The notes beneath the pieces are model-generated. The model saw only the letters and a list, made by a program, of their open reading frames with translations. It was not told the origin of the DNA and made no database searches. Position numbers and translations under genes: made by a program. From the NCBI RefSeq assembly GCF_026210795.1, contig NC_089442.1, forward strand, positions 3,314,501 to 3,378,500: a DNA stretch of 64,000 nt, given 5' to 3'. The DNA comes from Rhizophagus irregularis (taxonomy: Eukaryota; Glomeromycota; Glomeromycetes; Glomerales; Glomeraceae). Every line of letters begins with the position of its first letter. Position 1 is the stretch's first letter. Below, one piece after another: positions 22,465 through 35,165 of the stretch.

Positions 22465-25400
22465 ATGGAAGGAAGTTCAAATTTAAGTCAGGTGAATTAT
22501 ATATATATTATTATATTATGTATACGTAAAAATTGACTAACCTATTCTTTTTATATATATAAAGTATAATTTATCCGATAATTTAGAAATTAACTATAAT
22601 GTTACGTCGTCGTCTAAATTAACTTTACGTGAAACCACGTTCAATAATCGTATCCTCCTTAAGTTAGAAGAGGATGAATTTATTACGCCTGACGAAAAAG
22701 CAAAAGTTCTTATTAAAGAAATATCAGAATTAGAATATTTATATTCTTTAAAATTACTTTTCGAAAATCCAATTAATCGATTTTCACCTAAAATTCTTCG
22801 AGATTCATTAGTTGCTTTATCAGATCCAGATTCTTTTGATTATTATGATGTACAAAGTGTCGCTAGATTGGAATTACATTTACGTACTTGGGTGGCGGTT
22901 TTAGAACAAATTTGTTTTACACAAATGCGTTTAAGTAAAGAACTTCGAGATAAAGTTTATAATTCTTTATCAAGATTTGCCGAAATTCATAGAAAAACTA
23001 CTCGTGTTATGCAAGAAGGAATTGATAATAAATATGCATCCGATTTTAATCAATTTAATCAACTTCAAGATAATAAGGATGATGATGAGATTATTAAAAA
23101 ACGAAATTATAATATTGATTTTTTATTAATTCATTTACGGGATACATTACATAGTTTACGTGATGATGAGACTTGGTTTCAAGAAATTATACGAAGAACT
23201 AAAGATTTACTTAAAGGTGCATTAAATATCGCACCAGGAATTTTATCTGCAACATCAGGTATTCCTATAAGAAGTAACGTTTCAACAATGTCAATGCTTA
23301 CTCAATTACGTCAAGGTTTAAGTTTTAAATATCCGGTGGCATCCTATTACGTAGATTGGAGAATAATGTTAATAATACAACGTAATCTTTTGATTTGGGC
23401 TGAAGATTCTGAAAATATTATAAGTAAAAAATTTGGAGAATTGGTATTAATAGAATATATTTGGAGTTTTTTAGAAAGAGAATGGAGTAATGTAATTAAT
23501 AAATCAATTTTAGATTCTCAAAATAAATTTGATGAAATATCAAATAAAGTTTCAAAAACTTTAAGAAGTACTGGAAGTTTATTAAATGATATTGCTGGAA
23601 ATGAACCTCTCGCTTTACCACATAATTTATGGTTTGGAATGTTGGATCTCGCACAAGATCTTATTCAAAAATCTAATCGAACTGCTACATATGGTCTTTG
23701 TTATTATTTAGCAATTGAATCACTTAATAAAGCTCCAAGTAGTTTTATTCAATTTAAAGCAATCGAATTATTATTACATTTACATAATATCGATAATCAA
23801 ATGTTTTCAATAATTGAAATTGATTTTGAACAATATTCAGAAAATTTAATTGAGAATAATTCAATAACAGATTCTTTAGAAAAATTTCAAAACTTGTTAA
23901 CATTTGTTAAAGAAAAATATTATGAAGATCTCAAGATTTTAAATGATGATATTGGAAAAGAAGGAGAGAGAGAAAATGGAAAAGGAAAAGGAAAAGGAAA
24001 AAGTTTTGATCTGAATACGCGTAATAATATTTTAGATATTATAGCGGATGAAATGACTTGTCCAATTAATAATGAACCAACAGATCAATTATGTATCTTA
24101 AAATGTCAACATATATTATCGTTAAATAGTTTAAATAAATTAAAAAAGAAAAAATGTCCTAAATGTCGAGAAAAAATTGAAGATAATGATATTAGATATT
24201 TATTACAAGATTCTATTTATAAAAATTTATATTCAAAATTTTTTGAAGCTGGATATATTTTACCTTCTATTGAATTAGAAGATTCAGGAGGTCAAATAAT
24301 TGAATATGATAGTGATGATTCCAATAATCCCGAAGTTGATCAGATATTAACTAAAAAAAAGAAAATTATGAACGCGATTAAATTAAATTCAAATGTATTA
24401 TTATCATCAATATTTCCAAAACTTTCAAGAAAACAACATCCGACATATCAAAATATTGTAAAGGAATTAAATGGAAACAATTATACAAAAGCTGAACATT
24501 GGTGTAACGAATTTCTAAAAACTTTTCCTAAAAGTTATTCCATGAGATGTATTTTAGCATATATTTATAGATGTCTTAATAAGTACGATAAAGCACATTC
24601 ATATTTAGATGAAGCTATTAAATTAAAAGAAAAAACTCCAATGGCTTATTTCCTTCGTGGAGAATTATTTTTTAGACAAAAAGAATATGAAAAAGCAATA
24701 GATCATTTAAATAGATCATTAAGTTATAAGGCAAAAATAAAAAATCTATATGTAATATCTGGGAATAGTTATCTTTTTACAAAAAAATATGAATCAGCCT
24801 CAATTCATTATAATATTGCATTAAAAAATGATCCGAATTATTATAGTTGTCTAAAGAATTGCGCATATAGTTATGAAAAGCAAGAAAATTATTATAGCGC
24901 TCTAGAAACATTAGATAGATTACTAAGTATTAATAAGGATGATTCTTTGATTTTATGCTATTATGGAGAAATTTTATGTAATATGGGAATGTATTATGAT
25001 TCTATACGATATTTTATAAAAGCGATTAATATAGATCCAGAAAATCGTCATATCCTATATAAAAGAGCTATTGCATTTTATGTTCTTCAAGATTATGGTT
25101 TAGTTTTATATGATCTTGATAAAATTATAGAATTGGATCCATTAAATAATTTAGCATATTATCATAAATGTATAACTTATCATACATCTAAAGATATTAA
25201 TAATGCTATAATAGCATATAACAAATATAAAGAATTATCATTATTAGATTCTGATGATGTTTTAGCAAAGATTAAATTATATCATTTAGAATATTTATTA
25301 AAAATTAATAATTCCGAAGATTTAAAATATGAAATTTTATCAAAATTAAGTGATGATATTATTGATGATAAATTTTTACTCTTTATTAGATGTAAAATAT

Positions 25401-26513
25401 ATGTCGAATTAAGAAAGTATAATGAAGCAAGATTAGATTTGGATGGATTATTTGAATTAAGTAATGATAAAGAAATTCCGTCGATTAATTCATTACAAGA
25501 ATATTCGGATTTTTGGTTATACTTGTGTGAATATTGTAAAATTGATGATTTAAATGATATTGGTATAGTTGATAATTTTTATAAATATATGTATAAAGGT
25601 AAGAATTTTTTTTTTTTTTCAATTAAAATAATAATAAATGCTAATTGACTTAATTATAGAACGAATGGTTTATTTCGTTTCATGCCTTACAAATTTGAAT
25701 AATAAATTAAGTCGATTTCAAGATGATGATACAAATGGGTAAGATTTATATATTTGTTCTTATATATAATGTAATTAATTTTTAGCTTATAATTAATTTT
25801 ATTTTTATAAATTTTTTAAGTTTTACGGGACGAATATTATCCCTTAAAAAAGAGAAAATGTTTGAATTGAATTTGCCAACATTTTATAATCTTTTTGAAT
25901 TTAATTCATTTGGTACAAATTATTATATTATATGGAAAATAAATGTTAGAAAAGTAATTTCAACGGATTGTATTTTAAAATTTGTAGTTGAACAAGGAGA
26001 AAAAGTAAGTTTGATTAAAACTTTTTTAATATAAATTACGAAATTACGATATTAATTAAAATTTTTGTTTATTTATAGAATTCAAATGAACTTCATGCTA
26101 GAGAGCATATAATGAGATATAAGGATATATTAAAGTTTGAAGGTTTAGGTTGGCTTGAATATATGCTTCCAAAATATATATGGAAACCGAAATGTCGACT
26201 TTCAATTGAAATCACCGGTTCTATTGATATGGTAATAATTTATATTATTCAATTTTCTTTTCAAAATAAATAAAATAAGAATAGAAATTTATTATAATTA
26301 ATATAATTATTTTTTAATTTATAGCAAATAGATTATGTTCGATTCACTAGAATTAATATTGGTAAGAGTAATAAGTTAATTCGTCTTCCTAATATGCGTT
26401 ATTTATTACCAAATCATCAAAATATTTGTCAAAATGTTCCCGAAACTTTTAAGGATAAGTATTTTTTAAGAAAAGAAATGGAAAATTTGATTGAATTAAA
26501 AGATATAATTTAA
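22465..26513 (+). CDS. RING-type zinc finger and TPR repeat protein
   Basis: Six exons (22465-22491, 22565-25598, 25660-25738, 25821-26004, 26079-26231, 26325-26513) splice in frame to 1221 residues. The N-terminal 500 residues are helical and unassigned. Residues about 505-555 carry a RING/U-box-like finger (MTCPINNEP, LKCQHILS, KKKKCPKCREKI) with Cys/His pairs at the expected spacing for a minimal zinc site. From about 645 to 910 there are at least seven TPR units, for example YDKAHSYLDEAIKL, YEKAIDHLNRSL and YYDSIRYFIKAINIDPEN. The C-terminal 190 residues, split over the last four exons, form a conserved block (FEGLGWLEYMLPK, CRLSIEITGSIDMQIDYVR). A RING plus TPR suggests an E3 ubiquitin ligase or chaperone adaptor, but this is inference. 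A degenerate copy of the last exons lies at 59925-60760. Confidence 0.82.
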
Positions 26514-27092
26514 TTCATGGTAATTGTATATCTTAAGAGAATTCATATTTCATAATTTGTAAAAAAAATTTTTTCTTAAATAAAACGAACGATTTTAAGG
26601 ATCGTGTATTTTCCACCTCAATTTTTCTTAATGATCAATCAGCGTCCATTGATAAATAATACAAATATAAGATCGTAACCTGCAGGACATTCAAAATCCC
26701 GACGCTCACAATCTTTTTTTTTTTTTAATTTTATATTGTTTTTTTTAAACGTTAAAATGTTTCGCTGTTTAATATATTGTAAAAATTAATACCGGTATTT
26801 TTTTTTATTAATGGGCTGCGTCGTAAAAATTAAATATTTTTATTAATATTTTTAAAATAATTTTAATAATACTTAAAATGAATTAATGTTATTAGTTAAT
26901 TAGAAAAAATAAATTGCTTTATATTAATTTTTTGCATATATTTCAAAATTTCAAAATTTTTGTATTCATGTGGATATTAGTGTCGGGATTAATGAATTCG
27001 AATTTTCGGGATTACGATTGTGAACGTCAGTATTATTATAACATTGTCGATAAATCCGAACGTCGCACAAATCGGATCACGTGATTGATAGT
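26514..27092. other. Intergenic with a possible short inverted-repeat element
   Basis: CCCGACGCTCACAATC near 26698 and GATTGTGAACGTC near 27018 form an imperfect inverted pair about 340 bp apart. The interior is AT-rich. A CACGTG site lies at 27078-27083. Nothing coding. Confidence 0.3.
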
Positions 27093-28598
27093 AACACTAT
27101 GAACTCGATATAACGAATTAAAAAACGAATTTCACGATCGAAGGTGCTAATATCCTTGATCCTATTATAGTAAACCCGAAATTTTTTGCGAACACCTCTT
27201 TAGGTTTCGTTAAATGGAACGATATTCACATAGTCGAACGGAACATTAGATAATGGAGTAATACTCCTATTCAAGCACGCATCTTCAACTCTCAGGTTAA
27301 CAATTCTTCACTTCTACCAATTGAAGAACATATTTCTCATGGCTCCATAGATTGGGATTACACTAAGTCATGGATGAAATACAATCCACTGGATTCACCT
27401 ACCAGCAAAGCCTTATCCCGCATTCAAGGCTCTAAAGTTAAAAGATCTAATTTCATATATCCCACGGCGGACAAATTATCCACGCCTTTATCCTACTGGC
27501 CTTATCAATTGTCCTGATTGCAACTTGGAAATGGATTCCAATTCCCACATTGGCTTATGTGAACGACATCATGATGACATTAAACAAGTTTTGACTAAAC
27601 ACAAAAATGTCTTGATAGACTTGCTTACAAAACACACGAACATGGCCACTTTTGACATTGCGGATCGCGTAACTGCGTCACCAATTTTTCGCCTTCTCGA
27701 CCATCTTGATGAAGGTCCCTTCCTTTATCACATCCAGGACTTTTATTGATTCACGATTTAATTCCTACTGATCTCACTTCATTATTTTACAACTACATAA
27801 GTCCACAATCCTCACGTGACCCTCTTCTGCTGAAATATGTCGCTGATTTCATTCGTGATTTACAGCTCGTGACTTGGAGAAAACGTACTAATCACTCCTT
27901 TAAACAATGGGAACGCTCGTTAAATATTACCAGAAAGGATAAACTTTACTATCGTTCACGGTTCCGAGATGCTGACACGCCTACATCGCGTCGCAATTCG
28001 CGTCGCGAAAATGAACGTTCTTCTACTCGCGCACCACGCTCGTACTTTCATGGCCTCCCCTACTCAAAAACCAACGTTAGATTGGATGATTCTGCCTGCA
28101 TTAGATGGACCTCTAGTAATTTTCTTCATGCCTGATCTTGGCAATCCCATCGGGATTCTTTACTTTTTAATGATATAGATTTTTATTCTTATATGTATAA
28201 TTCTTCTTATATAGTCATTCGAACTCCTGTACCTAGATCTTTGGTTCTTTTATTTTTTTTTATCCTTTTTTGCCTTTATACCTTAGTGCTTCGTGGGCGG
28301 GGTAGGTTAATTAGTGCCCCTCCACTGTTCTTTTTATTTCGACATCAGGGTCTTACATGGCGGTTTTGTTCTCGATTAGTTTAGAATTACTCCTGACCTA
28401 CGTCTAGTTTGTCCTTGTAATTTGTATCGTGAACGTGTTCACGTGGATTTAAAAATAAAAAAATAAAATAAAATAAAACGAATTCACGATAAAGCGATTT
28501 TTTAAGGGTTAATCTTTATATATGAACATATAAAAGTCGGTATATCAAACTTATAAATTTTTGGAACCGGAGGTTCGTTATATCGAGTTCTGACTGTA
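27093..28598. mobile_element. Pogo/Tigger-like terminal inverted repeats enclosing a LINE fragment
   Basis: The left terminus near 27093-27117 (GAACTCGATATAACGAA) is matched in inverted orientation near 28574-28597 (TTCGTTATATCGAGTTC followed by TGACTGT). These termini resemble pogo/Tigger DNA transposons. No pogo transposase is encoded. The interior instead carries a frameshifted 3' part of a LINE (27254-28135), so the element is either a DNA transposon disrupted by a retroelement or a chimera. Target duplication not resolved. Confidence 0.45.
27254..28135 (+). pseudogene. Broken LINE (non-LTR retrotransposon) C-terminal fragment
   Basis: Three overlapping frames carry one continuous similarity, so the gene is broken by at least two frameshifts. 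Frame one (27254-27514) contains SIDWDYTKSWMKYNPLD and PTSKALSRIQGSKVKRSNF, the RNase H-distal region common in fungal LINEs. Frame two (27455-27749) has the zinc-knuckle-like CPDCNLEMDSNSHIGLC. Frame three (27746-28135) has IPTDLTSLF, FIRDLQLVTWRKRTN and the C-terminal WERSLNITRKDKLYYRSRFR. No reverse transcriptase core or poly-A tail is present. Base composition is clearly less A/T-rich than the surroundings. Recognition is by pattern, not database search. Confidence 0.55.
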
Positions 28599-29540
28599 TT
28601 CGTATTTCTTGACTCAGGTCTCTCTTTCTGATTCGAGTACTTCTAGCATTTTTTTTGTTAGTGTAAATAAAAATAAAAATAAAATCGTTCTAACCGGCAT
28701 ATGAAGATTTACTGAAGATTTATTATTTATAAAATAGTCAGTATGCAACTTTAAATGTTTCCCAATTTAGACAACAAATTAAACGTGTATTTTAGAATAG
28801 AATTATAAAATAAAAAATAAACCCCGAATAATGTCGCAATTTTTCTTAACGAACTTTAAATTTATTTGCATCTTATAAACTTATGATTATACGCGCAGAA
28901 CGCACATTATTCGTAAAAGTTTTATGCGCAACCTATGAAGTCATATGCTCTCTTATATTTAAAATAAATTATAGTAAGCTCCATTATGAAATATCACGCC
29001 TAATCTACATTCCAATCACATGCGCGGAAATTTAACTTTTTACGCAGATCCAATTTCCATTACTGTCGATAAGTATTTTTAGATAGGAAGATTTTCTAAT
29101 TGAAGAAACGATCGTAGATGATTTTCGATATGAAAAATTACTCAAATAATATTTTTGATTTTTTAATTTGACAAAAGGACCAAATTTTTTTCATAAAATT
29201 ACTGATCTATGGATACCAGTACCATGAACTGATCCTTTATCTCTTTTATTTATATTAATGCTAAAATTTTTTTTTTCACATAATTTATTCAAGAAGGTCT
29301 ATGGGATGAACTAGTTATATCTATAAAGGTCTACAATTATAACTAATAGAATTTTTAACCTAAAAATTTTCCGAGCATTCATAAAAAAACTTTTTTGTGT
29401 TCATTTAATGAAAGCATAAAAAAAAATAAATAGTAAAAAAAAATAAAAAATGTCATATATTATTAGATTGTGATTTTTATTTTAAAACATGTGAAAAACG
29501 AATTGATCATCATTAAATAACTACAATTTTTATATTATTA
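28599..29540. other. Intergenic, no supported gene
   Basis: AT-rich sequence between the pogo-like element and the left inverted arm. Nothing coding is seen. Confidence 0.3.
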
Positions 29541-30070
29541 TATAGACCTATAGACCCCGAAATAAATGTCAACATTAAATTTTTTACTAATAGCTGTAAT
29601 AGCTGTATGCAGGGGTTTTGAATAAATACGCAAAAATTAGCACCCAACCCCAAAGTTGGAAACTAATCCCCTGACAGCCTGACTTTATCATAATGATCAT
29701 AATGATCGTTCCACAAAATGTAAAAAAGCTTACTAGTGTATTGTTTTGTATTGTTTTCAATACATTCTTATTAAGCATGGTGGTCAAGATAGTCTTTCCA
29801 ATTTTATTTTTTTTACCACAGCACACTACTTTTTTAGGATGTATAATACAAAACTGTCAATATGATATGTGTTCTGTGATATATTCTTTATTATGCGTAA
29901 ATATATATCTCTCCTTGACGAATTTGTATTAAAACAAACCCCTTACTTTAAAAGAATCAATTAAATACGCAAATTAATAACATGACTTCGCCACAACAAT
30001 TTATAGATTGCCCGTTATTCAAAATCCCTAACCCCATGACGACGCAAATAATGCACCCTGGGGAAGTTCG
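29541..30070. repeat. Left inverted arm of a dispersed repeat (partner at 33090-34020)
   Basis: Blocks TTTTTTACTAATAGCTGTA, TACGCAAAAATT.ACACCCAAC and CTGACTTTATCAT are found inverted at 33880-33990. The block CCTTACTTTAAAAGAATCAA with following TTAAATACGCAAATTAATAACA is found inverted at 33190-33250, and AATAATGCACCCT near 33110. Two short ORFs here (29587-29826 minus, 29693-29932 plus) overlap this repeat and are not treated as genes. Confidence 0.55.
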
Positions 30071-31299
30071 AAACGTCCAAATCTTACAATCCACTGATAT
30101 TAAGTATTCATTCTTTTCCTAATAAGTGAAATAAACTAAACACTATTAACTGATACTAGGTGTTTCTAAACGAAATACGTGATCACTTAATGACGAATGA
30201 TGTCATTTATCACAGTTCTACATTTGACAAATTTCAAATGATTTACAGTATGACCCTTTGGACAAATGACTCCCTAATTCGAAAAATGGCCAAATGACCA
30301 TTTCCTATCATATTATTGGTATAGGGGAAGGAAACGATCATATTATTAGTATATGACCTTTTTTTATCGTATTGTTGGTGTAGGCGATAAAATATTATTG
30401 ATAGGGGAGTATTTTAGTTTTAGTATAAGTCAATTGTATATACATGTATATTGACTATAAAACAGGATACAAATTATGTCACCAAACTCTATTCAATTGT
30501 AAAAAGTAATAGTTTTATTTATAGCGTTTTTTTTTTTGCCTTTTTATTAAAGCGAACGTTATTTTTTTAGTTATTCTTACTTTTAATTAGATGCATTATT
30601 TTCGAATGAATTCTTTTTTCTTCAGCCTTAGGTGTTTTTTAAAGGTAAGATTTAAATTACGGGCTAATAATTTTATGGTTTAAAGAAAAAATTTATTTTT
30701 ATCTTTAGAATCGCGATCAAAAAGATTAGTTTCCAAAATTCAATTAATAGGAATAAATAATTTATATTTGTATTTTGTTAAATATTATACTTATAAATAG
30801 CCTTAGTATGATATCATAAATTATAAATAAAAGTATATTCATATATACCTGATCGAAAATTACTGAATACTTTTAATACCATAATAATTTAAGGATAATG
30901 TGTTGGAAATAATTGAAATTGTGTAGCAAAAAATTTGTTTTATTGATTTCAAATAGCACTTTGACAAGATGTATTTATTTTTCAAAATTTCAATACACAT
31001 ACAACACAGCACATGCATAGAAGATGACGAGAAATGACGTTTATTTCTGGCAATCTTTTTTATCAAAAAAAAAAGTTCAAACCTGTGATTTGTAAATCTT
31101 TATTCCATACCCTTGTACAGATTAGGGGCAATTAGTATTGAATGTCGATTGTATTTGGACAATTATAATTGAATTTAATTACATAATAATTTCATATGAA
31201 TAAGGAACAAAATTTTAAAAAATTTAAAGATATAAAAATAGCCTCTTCATCCTTATTTCTTGTTGAATAAAAGATTTTCTTTTGCCTAATATTAAAACG
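30071..31299. other. Intergenic, methyltransferase upstream region
   Basis: No coding sequence supported. A degenerate direct repeat with the core ATCATATTATTGGTATAGG recurs at about 30306, 30338 and 30370. T-rich leader before the methyltransferase start. Confidence 0.35.
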
Positions 31300-32322
31300 A
31301 TGTCTCAAGTACAAAAATTACTATCAAAAAATGAAATTAGTGCTAAAGCTGGTAATTGTCTAACGAAAAGTAATGAAATGATGTTCAACCAATCAGGACT
31401 ATTACATGAAATGATGAAGCAATGCTGGGGAGCCAATTTTGTTTCTCCGATTGAACAAGAATTAAAAAGAGAAGACTTTAAAGTATTAGATGTAGGATGT
31501 GGTAGTTCAAGTATGTGGCTATTACAACTTTCAGAAGATTATCCGTCAGCAAAATTTGTTGGATTGGATAAAATTTCAAAATTTCCTAAGGACTTTTCAC
31601 AAAATAATTTGCAGTTTACTCAAGGTGATATTTTAGAGGGGTTACCTTTTGAAGATGATTCATTTGATTTTGTACATATGAGATTTGTTTTAATGGAATT
31701 CACCGAAGAACAATGGGAAGAAAAAGTTATTAAAGAATTAGTCAGAGTATGTAAACCAAATGGATGGATAGAACTTTTAGACATTGAAGAAACTAAACTT
31801 GTCAGTCCATCTTCTAAACGTTTATTAGCGTTATGTAAGTTAATTAAAAATATTTCTTTTTTTTTGTATTTATTTTTCTTTAAGAAATTAATTTTAAATT
31901 TATTTTCATTTCAAATAAAGTTGGTGAATATTTAGAATGTAAAGGAATTAGTAGTAGTGATAATATTATGACCGAAGGGATCTTTGACTTTTTGGATGCT
32001 ACCAATCTAATTGGTCGCATTTATTCAGATGAAAGACTTGTTCCCATCGGAAATTGGGGCGGAGATTTTGGAAAATTAGTAAGTTTTATATTAATATTTT
32101 TATTTTTTTTGTCGGTTGTAAATATCTTTTTAAATAACCTTCCCGTTCTTAATGTAGGCTTTAAAATGGAGTATTATGATGTTTTGTTCATTAAAAAAGG
32201 TGTTTGTCCCGTTAAGAATGAGTGAAGGGGAATACGAAAGATTATTAAATCAACATTCGATGGAAAATGATTATCATTCTTATCTTATTTTTCGTAGAAT
32301 TTACTGTCAGAAAAATTTTTAA
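31300..32322 (+). CDS. SAM-dependent class I methyltransferase
   Basis: Three exons (31300-31834, 31921-32078, 32158-32322) splice in frame to 285 residues. I start at the ATG at 31300 because the open frame upstream has only a TTG. The class I Rossmann core is clear. Motif I is KVLDVGCGSSSMWLLQL, followed by FVGLDKI at the end of strand 2 (acidic Asp for ribose). Then FTQGDILEGLPFEDDSFDFVHMRF carries motifs II/III, and ELVRVCKPNGWIELLDIEE is motif IV with the post-motif. It resembles methyltransferase type 11/25 proteins expanded in this fungal group; the substrate is unknown. The C-terminal half (FDFLDATNLIGRIY, NWGGDFGKL) is a variable cap. The gene sits alone between two inverted copies of a dispersed repeat. 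Confidence 0.85.
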
Positions 32323-33089
32323 ATCGTTACTGATTTATATTAAGAAGTATACGAATGAACATTATATACGAATGGACAATATGAAATTTCGTAAACTTTT
32401 TTTTTTTATTATTTATTTTATTTTTAATTTGTCAAATTATGTTGTAAATTTATGTGTAAAATATTACTTTAAATATTACTTTAAATATTACTTCAATTCG
32501 TACCTATTTAGTATTTTTAGTGTTTTTAGCACTAGCATATATGTACAGTATTTTATTAAATAGAGACGATATATATTACTTAATTTATTTATTACATATT
32601 TAAATTTTTCATCAATCTGTATTTTTTTTTTCAAATTTCACGCATATAAGGGGTATTGGAATATTTGGAATATTAAAACTTCATTTTTTTTAAAAAAAAA
32701 CCTAAAAATTCAAATTTCAGAATTTTTTCATTGTTCATCCAATCCTATACATATATGGAAATGACTGAAAAACCATGCGAAAAGCCATGCGTTAAGCCAT
32801 GTGTTTTATGAATGATATTTAACCCATAACTCCTTATTAATTGAATTTCCCCCCTTATCCCATAACTTCCTTATTAGTTATTCCCTTAACGACCTCCTTA
32901 TTTTAATTGCGGATTGTACAATTTTGTAAATATAAATGCGATTATTTTTGATTATTCCTTTTTAATTCAGTCAGTTGACAGGTTGACTAAAAATAATTAA
33001 ACGTGAATTTTGGATACTTATAATTTTATTAGAAGGATAATACTATGATTCTATGAACCTGAGATCATATGCAAATGAAGACCCCCGAA
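32323..33089. other. Intergenic, short tandem repeat at 32458-32495
   Basis: Downstream of the methyltransferase. Three copies of a 13-bp unit (ATTACTTTAAATA) lie at about 32461-32499. The motif CATGCG/CATGCGTTAAGCCATG is reiterated at 32775-32805. No ORF. Confidence 0.35.
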
Positions 33090-34020
33090 ATATAATATGG
33101 TAGAGGTAGGATGCACTATTACATCACCATCATAATAATTATTTACGGAGATATATTTTGATTTGCGTAACAATCTATGGATTTTTTAACTGAAGTCGTG
33201 TTATTTATTTGCGTATTTTAATTGGTATTTTTTAAATGTAAGGGTTTAAATTCGCGCATTTTTAATACAAATTTGGAATTATAGAAGGATGTAATATCAT
33301 CTCGCATTTATCATATTTGCCAACTAATGTATCAGCTATTGAGTAATGAAAATAGGGATGTTAAGTAGTTCGGAAACGATTTGAACAATTAAATACAGAT
33401 GAGTCGAACTACTTTACTACAATAAGTAACTTTACCTAAAAAATTGATGTCAATAAATTTAATTAATTGTCAATAAAGAAAAAAAATATGTAATTGCTTC
33501 GAACTACTTTAGAACCGAACCGGTTTCGAACCTGGTTCCTAACAACTAAAAATATTGATTTCTCATTATAGACAAGTTGAATTGCTTAGCTTCATTAATT
33601 AAACTTGGCTAAAAGATTATTATAAACGAGATTTACCAATATTATAGTAAGAGAAAATGATACTCATACCAAGCAATTTTCGATAAACTACTTCCGAGCT
33701 ACTTAAGCAATTTAACATCCCTAAATAAAAACCAGTATTATATGGTTATTTTTGATCCAAAAGATATCATTGAAAAATATAATAGCAGAAAGCAAAGTTT
33801 TTTTTTTGCATTTTATTAATATGTATAATATACGATAGTAAAACATAGTACATTTACAATTATATGTTTGCTCGACTATCACATGATGATAAAGTCAGAT
33901 TTGCCTAACTATTTTGGAGTTGGGTGTAAATTTTTGCGTACCGACCTTATTAAAAACCCTTGCGTACAGCTATTAGTAAAAAATTTCGACATCCCTTGAA
34001 CTATATATATATTTTGAGGG
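33090..34020. repeat. Right inverted arm of the dispersed repeat, interrupted by a MITE
   Basis: This is the inverted counterpart of 29541-30070, with matching blocks at 33105-33120, 33190-33260 and 33880-33990. It is longer than its partner because a 371-bp element (33353-33723) has inserted into it. Confidence 0.55.
33353..33723. mobile_element. hAT-like MITE with 8-bp target duplication
   Basis: Termini TAGGGATGTTAAGTAGTTCG and, inverted at the right, TAGGGATGTTAAATTGCTTA followed by AGTAGCTCGGAA. The flanks are AATGAAAA (33345-33352) and AATAAAAA (33724-33731), an 8-bp duplication with one mismatch, the length typical for hAT elements. The interior contains further GAACTACTT copies and no ORF, so it is non-autonomous. 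Confidence 0.7.
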
Positions 34021-34542
34021 TCCTTGCAAATGAATAAACGAATGTAGATTATCAATTTTTGTTAATTAAGAACGCAATAGAATGTGAAATTTAATGACAT
34101 TTAAGTCAAATTAATTTTTACAATCTCCTTAATTTTATTAACAATTATTAAGCTTTTTTAGGGGTTAAAAAAAATGCCAAGAGAATTCAACAAGAAATCA
34201 TTTTCGTGAACTTAGTTTTCAAACCCTTAATTTCGAATCCATCTAAAAACAGCATGGTTGTTATAATAAAAATCGGGGTGAATTTCAACGTTTCGCACGT
34301 AATTGGCAGACATTTAAATTGAAAAATTCGTTGATATGTTTGATAGGTAAATCACATATGCATAAAATTCAGGGAAACAGAATAAACTAAAAACATTATA
34401 CATTTTATTGTAAATAAAAAAGCCGATTTATATTGTAAGATCATAAATTTTATAATAGTGTCGTTCTTCGATAGGCGAAACTTCAAGCAACTTAATTAAC
34501 CGGTAATTTAATTAACCGGTTAATATTAAAAAAAAAACATTA
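34021..34542. other. Intergenic, AACCGGTT palindromes
   Basis: No gene. Two consecutive TTAATTAACCGGT(T)AAT units lie at about 34494-34525, just left of the next element. Confidence 0.3.
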
Positions 34543-34749
34543 CAGCTGATTTCATAATGCACGGGACACAGCAAAGTTAAAGAACTCGGAAATATTCGGT
34601 AAAGCTCAAAATAAGATAAAATTATATCACCATTCTCGGAATATTACTCCAAAATTAGCGTATAATTTTTATTTTATATCAAGCTTTACCGAATATTTCC
34701 GAGTTCTTTAAAATTTTGTTAAGTGTCCCGACCTTTTTGAAATCAGCTG
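34543..34749. mobile_element. Long-hairpin MITE (Tc1/mariner-like, TA flanks)
   Basis: The arms begin CAGCTGATTTCA and continue with CGGGACAC...AAAGAACTCGG, then AAATATTCGGTAAAGCT, found inverted and almost unchanged on the right (AGCTTTACCGAATATTTCCG ... GTGTCCCG ... TGAAATCAGCTG). Each arm is about 65 bp with about 75 bp between. Both ends abut TA. No coding capacity; a transcript would fold into a long hairpin. Confidence 0.65.
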
Positions 34750-34914
34750 TAAGACTACAATCTATATCGTTCACATTTTAACCCTGTATTAAAAAAAATA
34801 AAAGGGATTCAGTTATTAAAATTTCGAGTTTATATACACTGTCCAGTATTTGTTATCGTAACCGGTTATAGCGGTTTAAAAAAATCGATTCTATATCATG
34901 TAATAAATTTAAAT

Positions 34915-35165
34915 TTTAAGATAAATAATAAAATCATTTTTATATGTAATCATTTTTATATATCATTTTTAATCAATCATTTTTAATCAATTTTATTAAT
35001 CAATTTTATTAATCATTTTTATTAATCATTTTTATTAATCATTTTTAAATATCATTTTATGTGATCATTTTTAATCAATTTACATATAATCATTTTTAAT
35101 CAAATTTATATGTAATCATTTTTAATTGGCCATTTTTTATATGTAATAAATTTTTATATGTATGT
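34915..35165. repeat. Degenerate tandem ATCATTTTTAAT array
   Basis: About fifteen loosely spaced copies of an ATCATTTTTAAT/ATCAATTTTATT unit, 12-25 bp apart, strand-asymmetric (T-rich on plus). Likely a decayed minisatellite. Confidence 0.5.

Noticed and set aside
29587-29932. Short ORFs on both strands
   Set aside because: They lie inside a dispersed repeat whose inverted copy at 33090-34020 does not keep the frames.
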